From: an uncultured Lachnospiraceae bacterium
GTDB taxonomy: Bacteria > Bacillota > Clostridia > Lachnospirales > Lachnospiraceae
Assembly (NCBI GenBank): GCA_946414885.1
Contig: CAMKQH010000009.1
Location: forward strand, 62,001 to 126,000
Direction of reading: 5' to 3'
Length of the DNA: 64,000 bases
The notes under the pieces are model-generated. The model was given only the letters and a program-made list of their open reading frames with translations, had not been told where the DNA came from and ran no database searches. The position numbers and the translations under genes were made by a program. Of the stretch, positions 1 through 7,789 are shown in pieces; positions within the stretch are counted from its first letter, which is position 1; each line of letters starts with the position of its first letter.

Positions 1-951
1 AGCACGGGACGAAAAGCGCAGGTGACGCTGTCCGCGCGCGCCGGCGTATACATGATCGACCGGACGGATCTGGCCGGTGAGGACGTCCTGATCTTTGCGG
101 GGCAGGCACTTAGCGATGCAAAATCAAAGGACAATGCGGACGTCATTAAGCTGACCCAGGACATCATTGATGCGATGGTTGATCGCAAGAAATTGGAAAA
201 TGACGTCAGGGCTGGACTTGAGTCCGGTGAATTCATACCGTACTATCAGCCCAAGATCAACATAAAGACGGGAAGGCTGTGCGGCGCGGAAGCACTGTCG
301 CGCTGGAATCACGGCGGGACGATCCTGTTCCCTGGAAAGTACGTGCCTCTCATGGAATCCAATGACATGATCCGGCTGTTGGATTTCTGCATTCTCGAGA
401 GTGCCTGTAAGGATATTGCAAAGTGGCTGGAGGATGGCATGGCAGTGCCGATGATCTCCGTGAACTTTTCGAGGCGGAACCTGATCGATCCGGATCTCGC
501 AAAGCACATTGATTCCGTGGTGACAAAGGCGGGGATCCCGAAGAATTTGATCGAGATCGAGGTGACGGAGAGCAGCGATGAGTTTTCGATCGGAGTGCTC
601 AGCAGCTTTGTTGAGCAGCTTCATGAGTTGGGATATAAGGTATCCATTGATGATTTTGGAAGTGCCAGTTCGTCGCTTGCCCTGCTCCGTGAGGTATCCT
701 TTGACACGCTGAAGATCGACAAGGGCTTCGTGAACCATGCAAAGTCCAAGGATCTCACGATACTGACGCACATCGTTAGGATCTCTGACGAGATCAACGT
801 GGACGTCGTTGCGGAGGGAGTGGAACAGGCGGTGCAAGTCAAGACCCTGGATGGTTTGGGCGTGGACGTGATCCAGGGATTTTACTTTGACAAACCGCTT
901 CCGAAGGACGAGATGACAAAGCGCTTGAAAGCGCCGGCTTATACGTTGTAA
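1..951 (+). CDS. c-di-GMP phosphodiesterase, GGDEF remnant plus EAL domain (5' truncated by window)
   Basis: The frame is open to base 1, so the N-terminus lies outside the window; an internal GTG at 22 is probably not the start. The first ~50 residues resemble the tail of a GGDEF domain (SARAGVYMID ... AGQALSDAK). An EAL domain follows. Counting from the GTG at 22, the catalytic set is present: EAL at 90-92, N148 (SVNFS), E180 (IEVTES), DD at 210-211 (IDDFG), K231 (LKID), E265 (AEGVE) and Q285 (QGFYF). The domain should therefore hydrolyse cyclic di-GMP to pGpG. Loop 6 reads DDFGSASSSL rather than the usual DDFGTGYSSL, a mild variation. Whether the missing N-terminus carries sensor or active diguanylate cyclase parts cannot be seen. 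Confidence 0.9.
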   Translation, partial: STGRKAQVTLSARAGVYMIDRTDLAGEDVLIFAGQALSDAKSKDNADVIKLTQDIIDAMVDRKKLENDVRAGLESGEFIPYYQPKINIKTGRLCGAEALSRWNHGGTILFPGKYVPLMESNDMIRLLDFCILESACKDIAKWLEDGMAVPMISVNFSRRNLIDPDLAKHIDSVVTKAGIPKNLIEIEVTESSDEFSIGVLSSFVEQLHELGYKVSIDDFGSASSSLALLREVSFDTLKIDKGFVNHAKSKDLTILTHIVRISDEINVDVVAEGVEQAVQVKTLDGLGVDVIQGFYFDKPLPKDEMTKRLKAPAYTL

Positions 952-1048
952 TTGATTGCTGCATTACCATGGCCGTTACGTTGACTCGATCACGCATCAG
1001 CGTAAGGCAGAGTATTGCGAAAGACATACGGAATAGGAATGGCAAGGT

Positions 1049-1073
1049 AAGCCGGTATGACAAATACCGGCTT
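1049..1073 (+). other. Perfect 10-bp hairpin after the EAL gene
   Basis: AAGCCGGTAT (1049-1058) and ATACCGGCTT (1064-1073) form a perfect stem with a 5-nt loop. No real U-run follows, so it is at best a weak terminator or an mRNA 3'-end stabiliser for the EAL gene. Confidence 0.5.
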
Positions 1074-1098
1074 ATAAATATATGGAGGATAAACGCTG

Positions 1099-1361
1099 AT
1101 GGGTTTGGAAAGCTTTTTGGCAAGCGGAATGCCACGGTTTTAAAGTCTTTGAAATAAAATGGAGGGAATGGCTACTCTTTTCAGACGGAGGAGGGCTACG
1201 TCGTTATCGGGGCGCTTGGCTCCGGCGATCCCGTCTTGTGTGAAAGGGATAGCGACGTGATCTCGATCTATAATCTGGAAGGCGGGAGAATCGAGGAAGA
1301 TGAGAGCTTCCCGGATTTCTTCACGTTCTTGAAGGAGCTGGAGGACATTTTGGGGCTGTAG
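1099..1361 (+). pseudogene. Decayed SUKH (SMI1/KNR4)-family immunity-like gene
   Basis: A GGAGG at 1084-1088 precedes an ATG at 1099 that opens only 14 codons (MGLESFLASGMPRF, stop). From 1161 to 1361 a different frame encodes 66 residues without a start: it begins NGGNGYSF, continues with GYVVIGALGSGDPVLC and ends with SFPDFFTFLKELEDILGL. The NGGNGYSF...GSGDPVLC core and the SFPDF..FL..L end match the C-terminal half of SUKH proteins, often immunity proteins against polymorphic toxins. The two pieces lie in different frames with a TAA directly before the second, which fits an internal deletion plus frameshift. No toxin gene is visible nearby. The family assignment is from pattern recognition only. 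Confidence 0.55.
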
Positions 1362-1384
1362 AAAGAAGGCCACGTAAAAATGAA

Positions 1385-1420
1385 ATCGCCCCGGGAGCCT
1401 GGATTGGCACTCGGGGCGAT
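1385..1420. terminator. Bidirectional terminator hairpin
   Basis: ATCGCCCCG (1385-1393) pairs with CGGGGCGAT (1412-1420), and the stem continues inward through GAGCC/GGCAC with mismatches. T-rich sequence follows on the plus strand (GATATTTT) and, read on the minus strand, TTCATTTTT. It separates the SUKH remnant from the convergent minus-strand gene ending at 1432. Confidence 0.75.
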
Positions 1421-1431
1421 GATATTTTAAA

Positions 1432-2997
1432 TCAACTTCTTGAACGGCGGTTCTTGATGAAAATGACAACAACCGTGATGGCAATTCCAAGGACGGCAAG
1501 CAGGATGATGATGGTAAGTGACTGAAAGCCCTCGGACATGGCTTTGGTTGGCCCTTCGGAAGCATCTCCGGAAGCCGCTTCGGGAGTTTCCGCCGGAGAT
1601 TTCGCGGGATCAAGGATTGTTACAAAGTACTTGACGGTTTTCCCGTCGATGGAACATATAATGTTTCCGTACCCTTCCTTTAATCCAACAACTTCGCCGT
1701 TTTCATAGGTAAAAGAATCCCCTCCGTTGACGGTGACGATCGCGGCACTTTCCGCTGGATCAGTCAGGATTTCTTTGCCGCCATAGTATTGCACCGTGAA
1801 CTTTAAGGGCACTCGTTCCCCGATCGATAAGCTTACTTCCGGTCCAAGAGATTTGTCGTGCAGAAGGTCCGTTACATAATAGGGAGTAAAAATATATCTC
1901 CACCAATTGTTGAAATATCCCTTTTCATCCCGTCCATCCTCATAAGGCATGTTATAAAACCACCAGCGGTGATGGGAGATACAGGGGTCACGGTCATAGG
2001 AAAACTGCGGATCGTCCAGATAGCATTCGTCCGGCGTAAAATCTTGTACGTCCGTGCCATTTTTCCAATCCTTGTAATACTTCACTTTATCTGGGTTATT
2101 CCAGTCATAGTCAGCCGTGGAATTTGGAGAAAAATGAACCATGCCATAGCCATACGTCTCCGTTTCGGGAGTGGCAAGGAATTTACAAAGACAGTATTTT
2201 TGCCAGTCGTTTAATTCTGAATAATTCGTTCCGTCAAGAATTCCGGGAACGTAGGGCACGGATCCATAGGTATATCCAAGCATGTTCTCTGCCATGTGGC
2301 CTATGTTTTCAATGGAACCGTCGAAGCGGGAGAACGTTACGGTGGCGATAACAAAATTATCACAATCAGCAATTACGCCTTCGCCATTGATCCAAAGAGG
2401 GGCACTTCCCACCATGCAGGTTTCGAATGGAGAGAGGGGATCGATCCCGATCAAATACAGCATGTCGAATTCGTTGGCATTTTTACGATTCACCAAATCG
2501 AGTTTTTCAACGTAATAGTCATAATCCAGATCACCGCAGGTGTCATATTGGCGGTATTCCGGCTTGAAAACGCCGCCGGTGTTGCCGTAACCGAAAGCAT
2601 CCTTTTCAAATAATGCCTGATAGGATTCATTGTTCAGAGAAGCGATGGATTTGTATTTGGGGAATTCATCGATGATCACTTTGTCCACAATGTTGAATTT
2701 CACCGTTTGATGTGACACTTCTTCAAAGACGGCACACCATTCTGACAGTGATTTGTCAAAGGAAAAACCCAGATATTCAGACGCGCGGATCTCATTTTTG
2801 CCATTCCAGAAAGGTTTGTCGTCAAGGGAAGTGAGAGTGGGATCAATGGCGGCGACCAGCAGATTAACGTGGATTTCCCCGGTGGACTTTGGCGATGGTC
2901 CGGAAAGATCCTTTTCAGAAGCATAAACCGTTACCGGCGTTAACAGGATTGCAGTTAAAAAACAGAACGTCAAGTAAGCGCATAGTGTTTTTCTCAC
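1432..2997 (-). CDS. Secreted, C-terminally membrane-anchored protein of unknown function
   Basis: 521 residues. A signal peptide covers residues 1-26 (hydrophobic LTFCFLTAILLTPVTVYA, then SEK). The large extracellular part is rich in Trp, Tyr and Asp and contains SRFDGSIENIGHMAENML and several WW/YY clusters. Around 380-455 there is a small beta domain resembling a bacterial Ig-like fold (SLSIGERVPLKFTVQYYGG ... TVKYFVTI). A Pro/Glu/Ser linker leads to one transmembrane helix (~495-515) and a short basic tail, so the protein should display its body outside the cell. Start is GTG at 2997-2995 with AGGAGG about 6 nt upstream; the nearby ATG is out of frame. It stands alone on the minus strand. 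I do not recognise an enzymatic family. Confidence 0.8.
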   Translation of the reverse strand: MRKTLCAYLTFCFLTAILLTPVTVYASEKDLSGPSPKSTGEIHVNLLVAAIDPTLTSLDDKPFWNGKNEIRASEYLGFSFDKSLSEWCAVFEEVSHQTVKFNIVDKVIIDEFPKYKSIASLNNESYQALFEKDAFGYGNTGGVFKPEYRQYDTCGDLDYDYYVEKLDLVNRKNANEFDMLYLIGIDPLSPFETCMVGSAPLWINGEGVIADCDNFVIATVTFSRFDGSIENIGHMAENMLGYTYGSVPYVPGILDGTNYSELNDWQKYCLCKFLATPETETYGYGMVHFSPNSTADYDWNNPDKVKYYKDWKNGTDVQDFTPDECYLDDPQFSYDRDPCISHHRWWFYNMPYEDGRDEKGYFNNWWRYIFTPYYVTDLLHDKSLGPEVSLSIGERVPLKFTVQYYGGKEILTDPAESAAIVTVNGGDSFTYENGEVVGLKEGYGNIICSIDGKTVKYFVTILDPAKSPAETPEAASGDASEGPTKAMSEGFQSLTIIILLAVLGIAITVVVIFIKNRRSRS

Positions 2998-3191
2998 AAG
3001 CCATCCCTCCTTTCATTATTTATAATCGACGCAGACGTTATGGATCCGTCAGTTTCACTGCAAAAGTGCTGAGAGGATCACAAACAGGAAAAATCCCCTG
3101 ATCGTGCGTGAAACGTTTGCGATTTCAAATTTATCATACGATAAAAGGTTGCGAGCGTCAATGGAAAACGTCCGTCAGTCAAGGCGCAAGA

Positions 3192-3220
3192 TTGCGCGGT
3201 TGCTTGCAACGTGGTATGAT
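3192..3220 (+). promoter_or_regulatory. Sigma-A-type promoter for the U32-like gene
   Basis: TTGCGC (3192-3197), 17-bp spacer, TATGAT (3215-3220). It lies inside the long upstream open frame, which argues that translation begins at the ATG at 3260 (preceded by AAGGGAGG at 3241-3248), not at the GTG at 3104. Confidence 0.6.
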
Positions 3221-3259
3221 AAACTTAATGCAAGTTCTGCAAGGGAGGCTATTAGCTTC

Positions 3260-4168
3260 ATGAAGGAAACGGAGAGAGGGAAGGCGTATTATCATCTTCC
3301 CGGATTGTTTGAATTCTATGAATTATACAAGGTTTTCCTGCCGCTCTTCCGGGAGCATGGGGAATGGTTTTATGACTGGTGCGGGATCGGATCCATTTAC
3401 GGCGCGCCGGGAGACTGCTTGTGGGGAGGCGGACGCGTTGGATTTGGAGAGGAACCGCCGGAGAACGTGGCGGCGCTGATGAAGGAGTATGGCGTGTCTG
3501 CGCGCCTTACCTTCAGCAATTCCCTGCTTGGGGAGGAGCATCTGGCAGACAAAAAATGCAATGCCCTGTGTGCCTTGTTCGAAAAGAGCGGCGTCGAAAA
3601 TGGGGTGATCATATGCTCGGATACGCTTCTGCGTTATCTGATGAAACGTTACCCTGGGTTTTACTTTGTTTCCTCGACGACGAAGGTGCTGATGGATTTC
3701 CGTCAATTCAAGGAGGAATTAAACCGTGAGGAATTCCGCTACGTGGTGCCGGATTTCCGGCTGAATAAGGATTTTGCCAGGCTGGATGCGCTTTCGGAAG
3801 CGCAGAAGCAAAAGGTGGAATTTCTTTGCAATGAATGTTGCTGGTTTGACTGTTATGACAGGAAGCGTTGTTATGAGAATGTCAGCGAAAAGAGCCTTGG
3901 GACGGACTGTGAGGATCACCGCTGCGTTTCCCCGACGGCAAGCAGGGGGTATCGCTTTTCGGATGCCATGAAAAATCCTGGATTCATTGGGATTGATGAC
4001 ATCCAAGACATATACGTGCCAAAGGGATTTTCACACTTTAAGATCGAGGGACGAAGCCTTGGCAGCGCCGTGGTTTTGGAGTTTTTACTGTACTATCTGA
4101 CCAAGCCGGAGTATTGGCTCAAGGTGCGGGAGGAAATCTATTTGGACAGCTCGCTGGATTTGTTTTAG
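3260..4168 (+). CDS. Peptidase U32-like TIM-barrel protein
   Basis: 302 residues from the chosen ATG; the frame extends upstream to GTG 3104, but that stretch holds a good promoter and lacks an RBS. The N-terminal part carries a conserved-looking block (YHLPGLFEFYELYKVFLP, WFYDWCGIGSIYGAP). A cysteine-rich segment (CNECCWFDCYDRKRC ... DCEDHRC) precedes FKIEGRSLGSAV near the end. This FKIEGR motif and the Cys cluster resemble U32 collagenase-like and RlhA/TrhP-type proteins, which are TIM barrels, several with an Fe-S cluster in RNA or ubiquinone hydroxylation. It is shorter than classical U32 peptidases (~400 aa), so function is uncertain. The downstream reductase gene begins 45 nt later and may be co-transcribed. 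Confidence 0.6.
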   Translation: MKETERGKAYYHLPGLFEFYELYKVFLPLFREHGEWFYDWCGIGSIYGAPGDCLWGGGRVGFGEEPPENVAALMKEYGVSARLTFSNSLLGEEHLADKKCNALCALFEKSGVENGVIICSDTLLRYLMKRYPGFYFVSSTTKVLMDFRQFKEELNREEFRYVVPDFRLNKDFARLDALSEAQKQKVEFLCNECCWFDCYDRKRCYENVSEKSLGTDCEDHRCVSPTASRGYRFSDAMKNPGFIGIDDIQDIYVPKGFSHFKIEGRSLGSAVVLEFLLYYLTKPEYWLKVREEIYLDSSLDLF

Positions 4169-4213
4169 CGGACGTCAAGTGTAAGAGATTAAGTAAGGGA
4201 AGGCGGGAAAACT

Positions 4214-5284
4214 ATGACGAGGGTGAATGATCCAATCGTAATCAATCAGACAAAGCTTCGCAACAGGCTGACCATGGCGCCGACGGTGAAATTTGATTAT
4301 GCCGGCGCGGACGGTAAGGCTACGGAGAAGCATATCGAGCATTACCGTGAGAGGGCAGCACACGGATGCGGCCTGATCTGTGTTGAGGCCACGGCAATTG
4401 CGCCAGGCGGAAGATTTTGGAAGAATCACATGGGTCTTTGGGAGGATGCGCAGATCGAAGGACATCAGGAGATCGTGAAGGCGTGCCATGAGAATGGGGC
4501 AGCAGTGATCCTCCAGATTAATCACACGGGGATCGCTTCCAATCCGGACTGCGGGCCTGCCATTGGGCCGTCAGCGGTTCCGACGCGGGAGCCGTCGGTT
4601 CTTTCGAAGGAGATGACTGTTGATGAAATCCATGAGATGCAAACGCTCTTCGCGGATGCGGCCGTGCGCGCAAAGAAGGCGGGATACGACGGCATTCAGC
4701 TCCATGGCTGTCACGGCTACCTGATCAATCAGTTCATCTCGAAAAAGACGAACCTTCGAAACGACGAGTATGGCGGAAGCGATGAAAACCGCGCGAGATT
4801 TGCGGCGGAGATCATCCGTGAGATTAGGAACAGATGCGGTGAGGAGTTTCTGATCTCCGTGAGGACTGCGGGGGTGGAGCCGGACGTGGCGACTGCCATC
4901 GCCGTAGCGGAAGAATACGTCAAGGCGGGCTGCGATTACCTGCAGGTGTCCACGGGAATTGTGTGGGAGGATCCGACGCTCGCCGAGCACGAGGCGCCAT
5001 ATAACCTAATCTGCGAGATGGGCATACGCTTCCATGAGCACTTCCGGGGCCGCGTTCCCGTTTCCTGCGTGAACAGTATCTTTACGCCGGAACAGATCAA
5101 GTACCTGATCGAAAATGAGCTTGTGGATACGGTGGATCTTGGCCGTGCCATCCTGGCAGACCCTGCGATCTGCGAGGCTGCATTAGACGGCGCACCCTAC
5201 GTGAAATGCTTTGATTGTCCTAGATGTCAATTTGGCCCGGGCATGGTACACAAATGCCCCGCCGAGATGCGAAGGATGCAATAG
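4214..5284 (+). CDS. Old Yellow Enzyme-family NADH:flavin oxidoreductase with C-terminal Fe-S cysteines
   Basis: 356 residues, RBS AAGGCGGG before ATG. The FMN-binding TIM barrel is recognisable from NRLTMAPTVKF near the N-terminus, the substrate-binding HGCHGYLINQF motif (HxxH pair), RTAG and the C-terminal phosphate-binding VDLGRAILADP. The last 25 residues carry C332, C335, C338 and C348 (CxxCxxC-x9-C), which resembles the [4Fe-4S] ligands of 2,4-dienoyl-CoA reductase/BaiCD-type enzymes. Unlike those ~650-aa enzymes, it ends right there and lacks the C-terminal FAD/NAD(P) domains, so it must receive electrons directly from NAD(P)H or from a partner. The likely role is ene-reduction of an unsaturated carbonyl; the substrate is unknown. 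Confidence 0.85.
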   Translation: MTRVNDPIVINQTKLRNRLTMAPTVKFDYAGADGKATEKHIEHYRERAAHGCGLICVEATAIAPGGRFWKNHMGLWEDAQIEGHQEIVKACHENGAAVILQINHTGIASNPDCGPAIGPSAVPTREPSVLSKEMTVDEIHEMQTLFADAAVRAKKAGYDGIQLHGCHGYLINQFISKKTNLRNDEYGGSDENRARFAAEIIREIRNRCGEEFLISVRTAGVEPDVATAIAVAEEYVKAGCDYLQVSTGIVWEDPTLAEHEAPYNLICEMGIRFHEHFRGRVPVSCVNSIFTPEQIKYLIENELVDTVDLGRAILADPAICEAALDGAPYVKCFDCPRCQFGPGMVHKCPAEMRRMQ

Positions 5285-5338
5285 GACTCGCCCGGTCAGA
5301 GGGCGGAAATGCAAGAGGATTTGAGAAAGGAGCCAGCC

Positions 5339-6724
5339 ATGCCAGTTATTGCTGCTTTTATGGTGCCACATCCCCCCATGATCCTGCCGCAGGTGGGACG
5401 CGGAAGGGAGAGACAGATTCAACGTACCATCGATGCCTATGAAAAGGTCGCGGAGGAGATCGCGGCGCTGAAGCCGGATACGATCCTGATTTCCAGCCCG
5501 CACTCCGTCATGTATGCGGATTATTTCCATCTTTCTCCCGGCAAGTCGGCAAAGGGTTCTTTTGCGGAATTTGGGGCGCCGGAGGTCAAGTTTCAATTGG
5601 AATATGACGCGGAGTTCGTGCAAACGGCATCGGGGCTCGCCTCGGAAAGGAGCTTTCCCGCGGGCACGCTTGGGGAGAGAAACAAGGAGCTCGATCACGG
5701 CACCATGGTGCCGCTTTGGTTCATCCTAAAGAAGTATAAGGACTTTCGGCTAGTGCGGACGGGTCTTTCTGGTCTGGACCTCACAAAGCATTATGAATAT
5801 GGCATGCTCCTTCGGGAGACCTGCGAAAAGCTCGGACGACGCATGGTGTTTGTGGCCAGCGGGGATTTGTCCCATAAGCTACAGAGCTATGGACCCTATG
5901 GCTTCGCGGAGGAAGGACCCGTCTATGACCGGCGGATCATGGAGACCTGCGGAAGCGCACGCTTTGGGGAACTGTTTGATTTTGACGAGAGCTTTTGTGA
6001 CAAGGCGGCAGAGTGCGGGCATCGCTCCTTTGTGATCATGGCGGGGGCGCTGGACGGCATGGCGGTCAAGGCCGAGCAGCTAAGCCATGAGGACGTGACG
6101 GGCGTGGGCTACGGAATTTGCACCTTCTACCCGCAGGGAGCGGACGAAGGCAGGAGATTCCTTGCGCAAAGACTTCAGAGCGAGGCGCGCAAACTGGAAG
6201 AAAAGAGAGAACAGTCGGATGCTTACGTAAAGCTTGCGCGGGCATCCGCGGAATATTTTGTAAGGACGGGTCTTACGCTGGAGATGCCGGTCTGGGTGCC
6301 GGAGGAACTGCGAAAGGCGAAGGCGGGAGCCTTTGTCTCCGTGCACGAGCACGGTCGGCTTCGCGGATGCATCGGGACGATCTCGCCCGTGAGGTCTTGT
6401 GTTGCGGAGGAAATCATCAGAAATGCGATCAGCGCCGTGTCGGAGGATCCGCGGTTTGATCCCGTGGGGGAGGAGGAACTTCCTTGGCTGGAGATCAGCG
6501 TGGACGTGCTGGGAGAGGCAGAGCGCGTAAAATCCGAGAGAGAGCTGGATCCAAAGAAATATGGCGTGATCGTGCAGAGCGGCATGAGAAGGGGACTTCT
6601 TTTGCCGGATTTGGAGGGCGTGGACACGGTGGAAGAGCAGATTTCCATCTGCAGGAGAAAGGGCGGAATCGCGCCGGACAGCCCGGTGGAGCTGTACCGG
6701 TTTGAGGTGATCAGGCATCATTAA
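5339..6724 (+). CDS. Fused AmmeMemoRadiSam proteins B (Memo-like) and A (AMMECR1)
   Basis: 461 residues from ATG 5339, chosen because GAAAGGAG lies just upstream; ten extra in-frame codons begin at 5309. Residues 1 to ~275 are a Memo/LigB-like class III extradiol-dioxygenase fold (VPHPPMILPQVG, DHGTMVPLWF, SGDLSHKL). Residues ~295-461 are an AMMECR1 domain with its signature LRGCIGT and EDPRFDPV. In many bacteria and archaea these two are separate genes next to a radical-SAM gene; here they are one polypeptide and the radical-SAM gene follows 78 nt downstream. The biochemical role of the trio is not settled; a redox or RNA/protein modification pathway has been proposed only from context. Confidence 0.88.
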   Translation: MPVIAAFMVPHPPMILPQVGRGRERQIQRTIDAYEKVAEEIAALKPDTILISSPHSVMYADYFHLSPGKSAKGSFAEFGAPEVKFQLEYDAEFVQTASGLASERSFPAGTLGERNKELDHGTMVPLWFILKKYKDFRLVRTGLSGLDLTKHYEYGMLLRETCEKLGRRMVFVASGDLSHKLQSYGPYGFAEEGPVYDRRIMETCGSARFGELFDFDESFCDKAAECGHRSFVIMAGALDGMAVKAEQLSHEDVTGVGYGICTFYPQGADEGRRFLAQRLQSEARKLEEKREQSDAYVKLARASAEYFVRTGLTLEMPVWVPEELRKAKAGAFVSVHEHGRLRGCIGTISPVRSCVAEEIIRNAISAVSEDPRFDPVGEEELPWLEISVDVLGEAERVKSERELDPKKYGVIVQSGMRRGLLLPDLEGVDTVEEQISICRRKGGIAPDSPVELYRFEVIRHH

Positions 6725-6746
6725 AGGTCAAGGCAGGGAATCAAGG

Positions 6747-6770
6747 CAGACCAAGAGGCGATTTGGTCTG
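6747..6770 (+). other. Intercistronic hairpin in the AmmeMemoRadiSam operon
   Basis: CAGACCAA (6747-6754) and TTGGTCTG (6763-6770) form a perfect 8-bp stem with an 8-nt loop. No U-run follows, so it is more likely an mRNA processing or stability element than a terminator. Confidence 0.4.
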
Positions 6771-6802
6771 TGCGTGGCAGGAACTGAGAAGGGGGTGAGG
6801 GC

Positions 6803-7654
6803 GTGGCGGAATGTGACGTGTGTTTCCGGAAATGTAAGCTGCAGGAGGGACAGACGGGCTTTTGTGGCGGGCGCATATGCGCAGGAGGTCAGGTCGTTGC
6901 CGCAAACTATGGAAGGATTACTTCGGCGGCGCTTGATCCCGTGGAAAAGAAGCCCTTAAAGCGCTTCCGGCCGGGGAAGATGGTGCTTTCCATCGGTTCC
7001 TACGGCTGCAACCTGCGTTGTCCCTATTGCCAGAATTACGAGATTTCCTGGTCGAAGGAGGCCATGAGCCTTGCGGGAGAAGCGGACTTTGCTTCGCCGG
7101 AGGAGATCGTCCGGATGGCGCTTGGGCTTCGAAACCGCGGAAATATCGGGATCGCCTATACCTACAACGAGCCGCTGATCGGATACGAGTTTGTGCGGGA
7201 CACGGCGAAGCTTGCGCATGAAAACGGATTGGCGAACATATTAGTTACCAACGGGACGGCCAGCAGGAAGGTGCTGGAGGAAATGGGACCTTACGTTGAT
7301 GCGATGAATATTGACCTCAAGGCTTTTACCGACAGGTTTTACGGGGAGTGGATCCAAGGGGACCTTGCCATGGTAAAGGACTTTATTGAGGGTGCGGTAA
7401 AGCTCTGTCACGTGGAGCTTACAACGCTGGTCATCCCCGGGGAAAATGACGGGGAGGAAGAGATGAGGGAGCTTTCCGGCTGGGTGGCGGGACTAAAGGG
7501 AAAGGTTCCGGGAAGGCAGATCCCGCTTCACGTAACAAGGTTCTTTCCGCGGTTTCACGTAACGGACAGAGGACCGACGCCGGTGGAAACCGTGCTTAGG
7601 CTCGCGGACGTTTCCAGGGAAAAGCTGGACTACGTTTATACGGGAAATTTGTGA
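6803..7654 (+). CDS. amrS: AmmeMemoRadiSam system radical SAM enzyme
   Basis: 283 residues from GTG 6803, with GAAGGGGGTGAGG just upstream. The radical-SAM [4Fe-4S] motif is C69-NLR-C73-PY-C76, followed by GNIGIAYTYNEP, NGTAS and MNIDLKAF, which match the pyruvate-formate-lyase-activating-like AmmeMemoRadiSam/PflX group. An N-terminal Cys set (C4DVC7, C11, GFC21GG) is typical of this group. The enzyme should cleave S-adenosylmethionine to a 5'-deoxyadenosyl radical; its substrate is unknown and presumably acts with the fused Memo-AMMECR1 protein encoded immediately upstream. Confidence 0.92.
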   Translation: MAECDVCFRKCKLQEGQTGFCGGRICAGGQVVAANYGRITSAALDPVEKKPLKRFRPGKMVLSIGSYGCNLRCPYCQNYEISWSKEAMSLAGEADFASPEEIVRMALGLRNRGNIGIAYTYNEPLIGYEFVRDTAKLAHENGLANILVTNGTASRKVLEEMGPYVDAMNIDLKAFTDRFYGEWIQGDLAMVKDFIEGAVKLCHVELTTLVIPGENDGEEEMRELSGWVAGLKGKVPGRQIPLHVTRFFPRFHVTDRGPTPVETVLRLADVSREKLDYVYTGNL

Positions 7655-7697
7655 CGATCCTGCGGCATGTTTGGGCGTATGGAAAGGCGGGATGGTG

Positions 7698-7743
7698 TTT
7701 ACAAAATCTTACGTCCGTGATATTGTTAACTGGAAACGGACGT
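7698..7743 (+). promoter_or_regulatory. Promoter for TraX gene with overlapping inverted repeat
   Basis: TTTACA (7698-7703), 17-bp spacer, TATTGT (7721-7726). An inverted repeat ACGTCCG (7711-7717) / CGGACGT (7737-7743) flanks the -10 element, a position suited to an operator, although 7-bp arms could arise by chance. Confidence 0.5.
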
Positions 7744-7789
7744 AATTTGCAGGAAACTGTATGTATACAAAAAGGAGAACGTAACAGAG

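Noticed and set aside
969-1157. 62-codon plus-strand open frame after the EAL gene
   Set aside because: No RBS, crosses a perfect hairpin and the start of the SUKH remnant; no protein-like pattern.
3068-3100. GCTGAGA followed by CCCCTGAT, reminiscent of a TPP riboswitch
   Set aside because: The P1 stem and the GGATAATGCC-like pyrophosphate-sensing arm are missing, and a separate promoter lies downstream, before the gene start.
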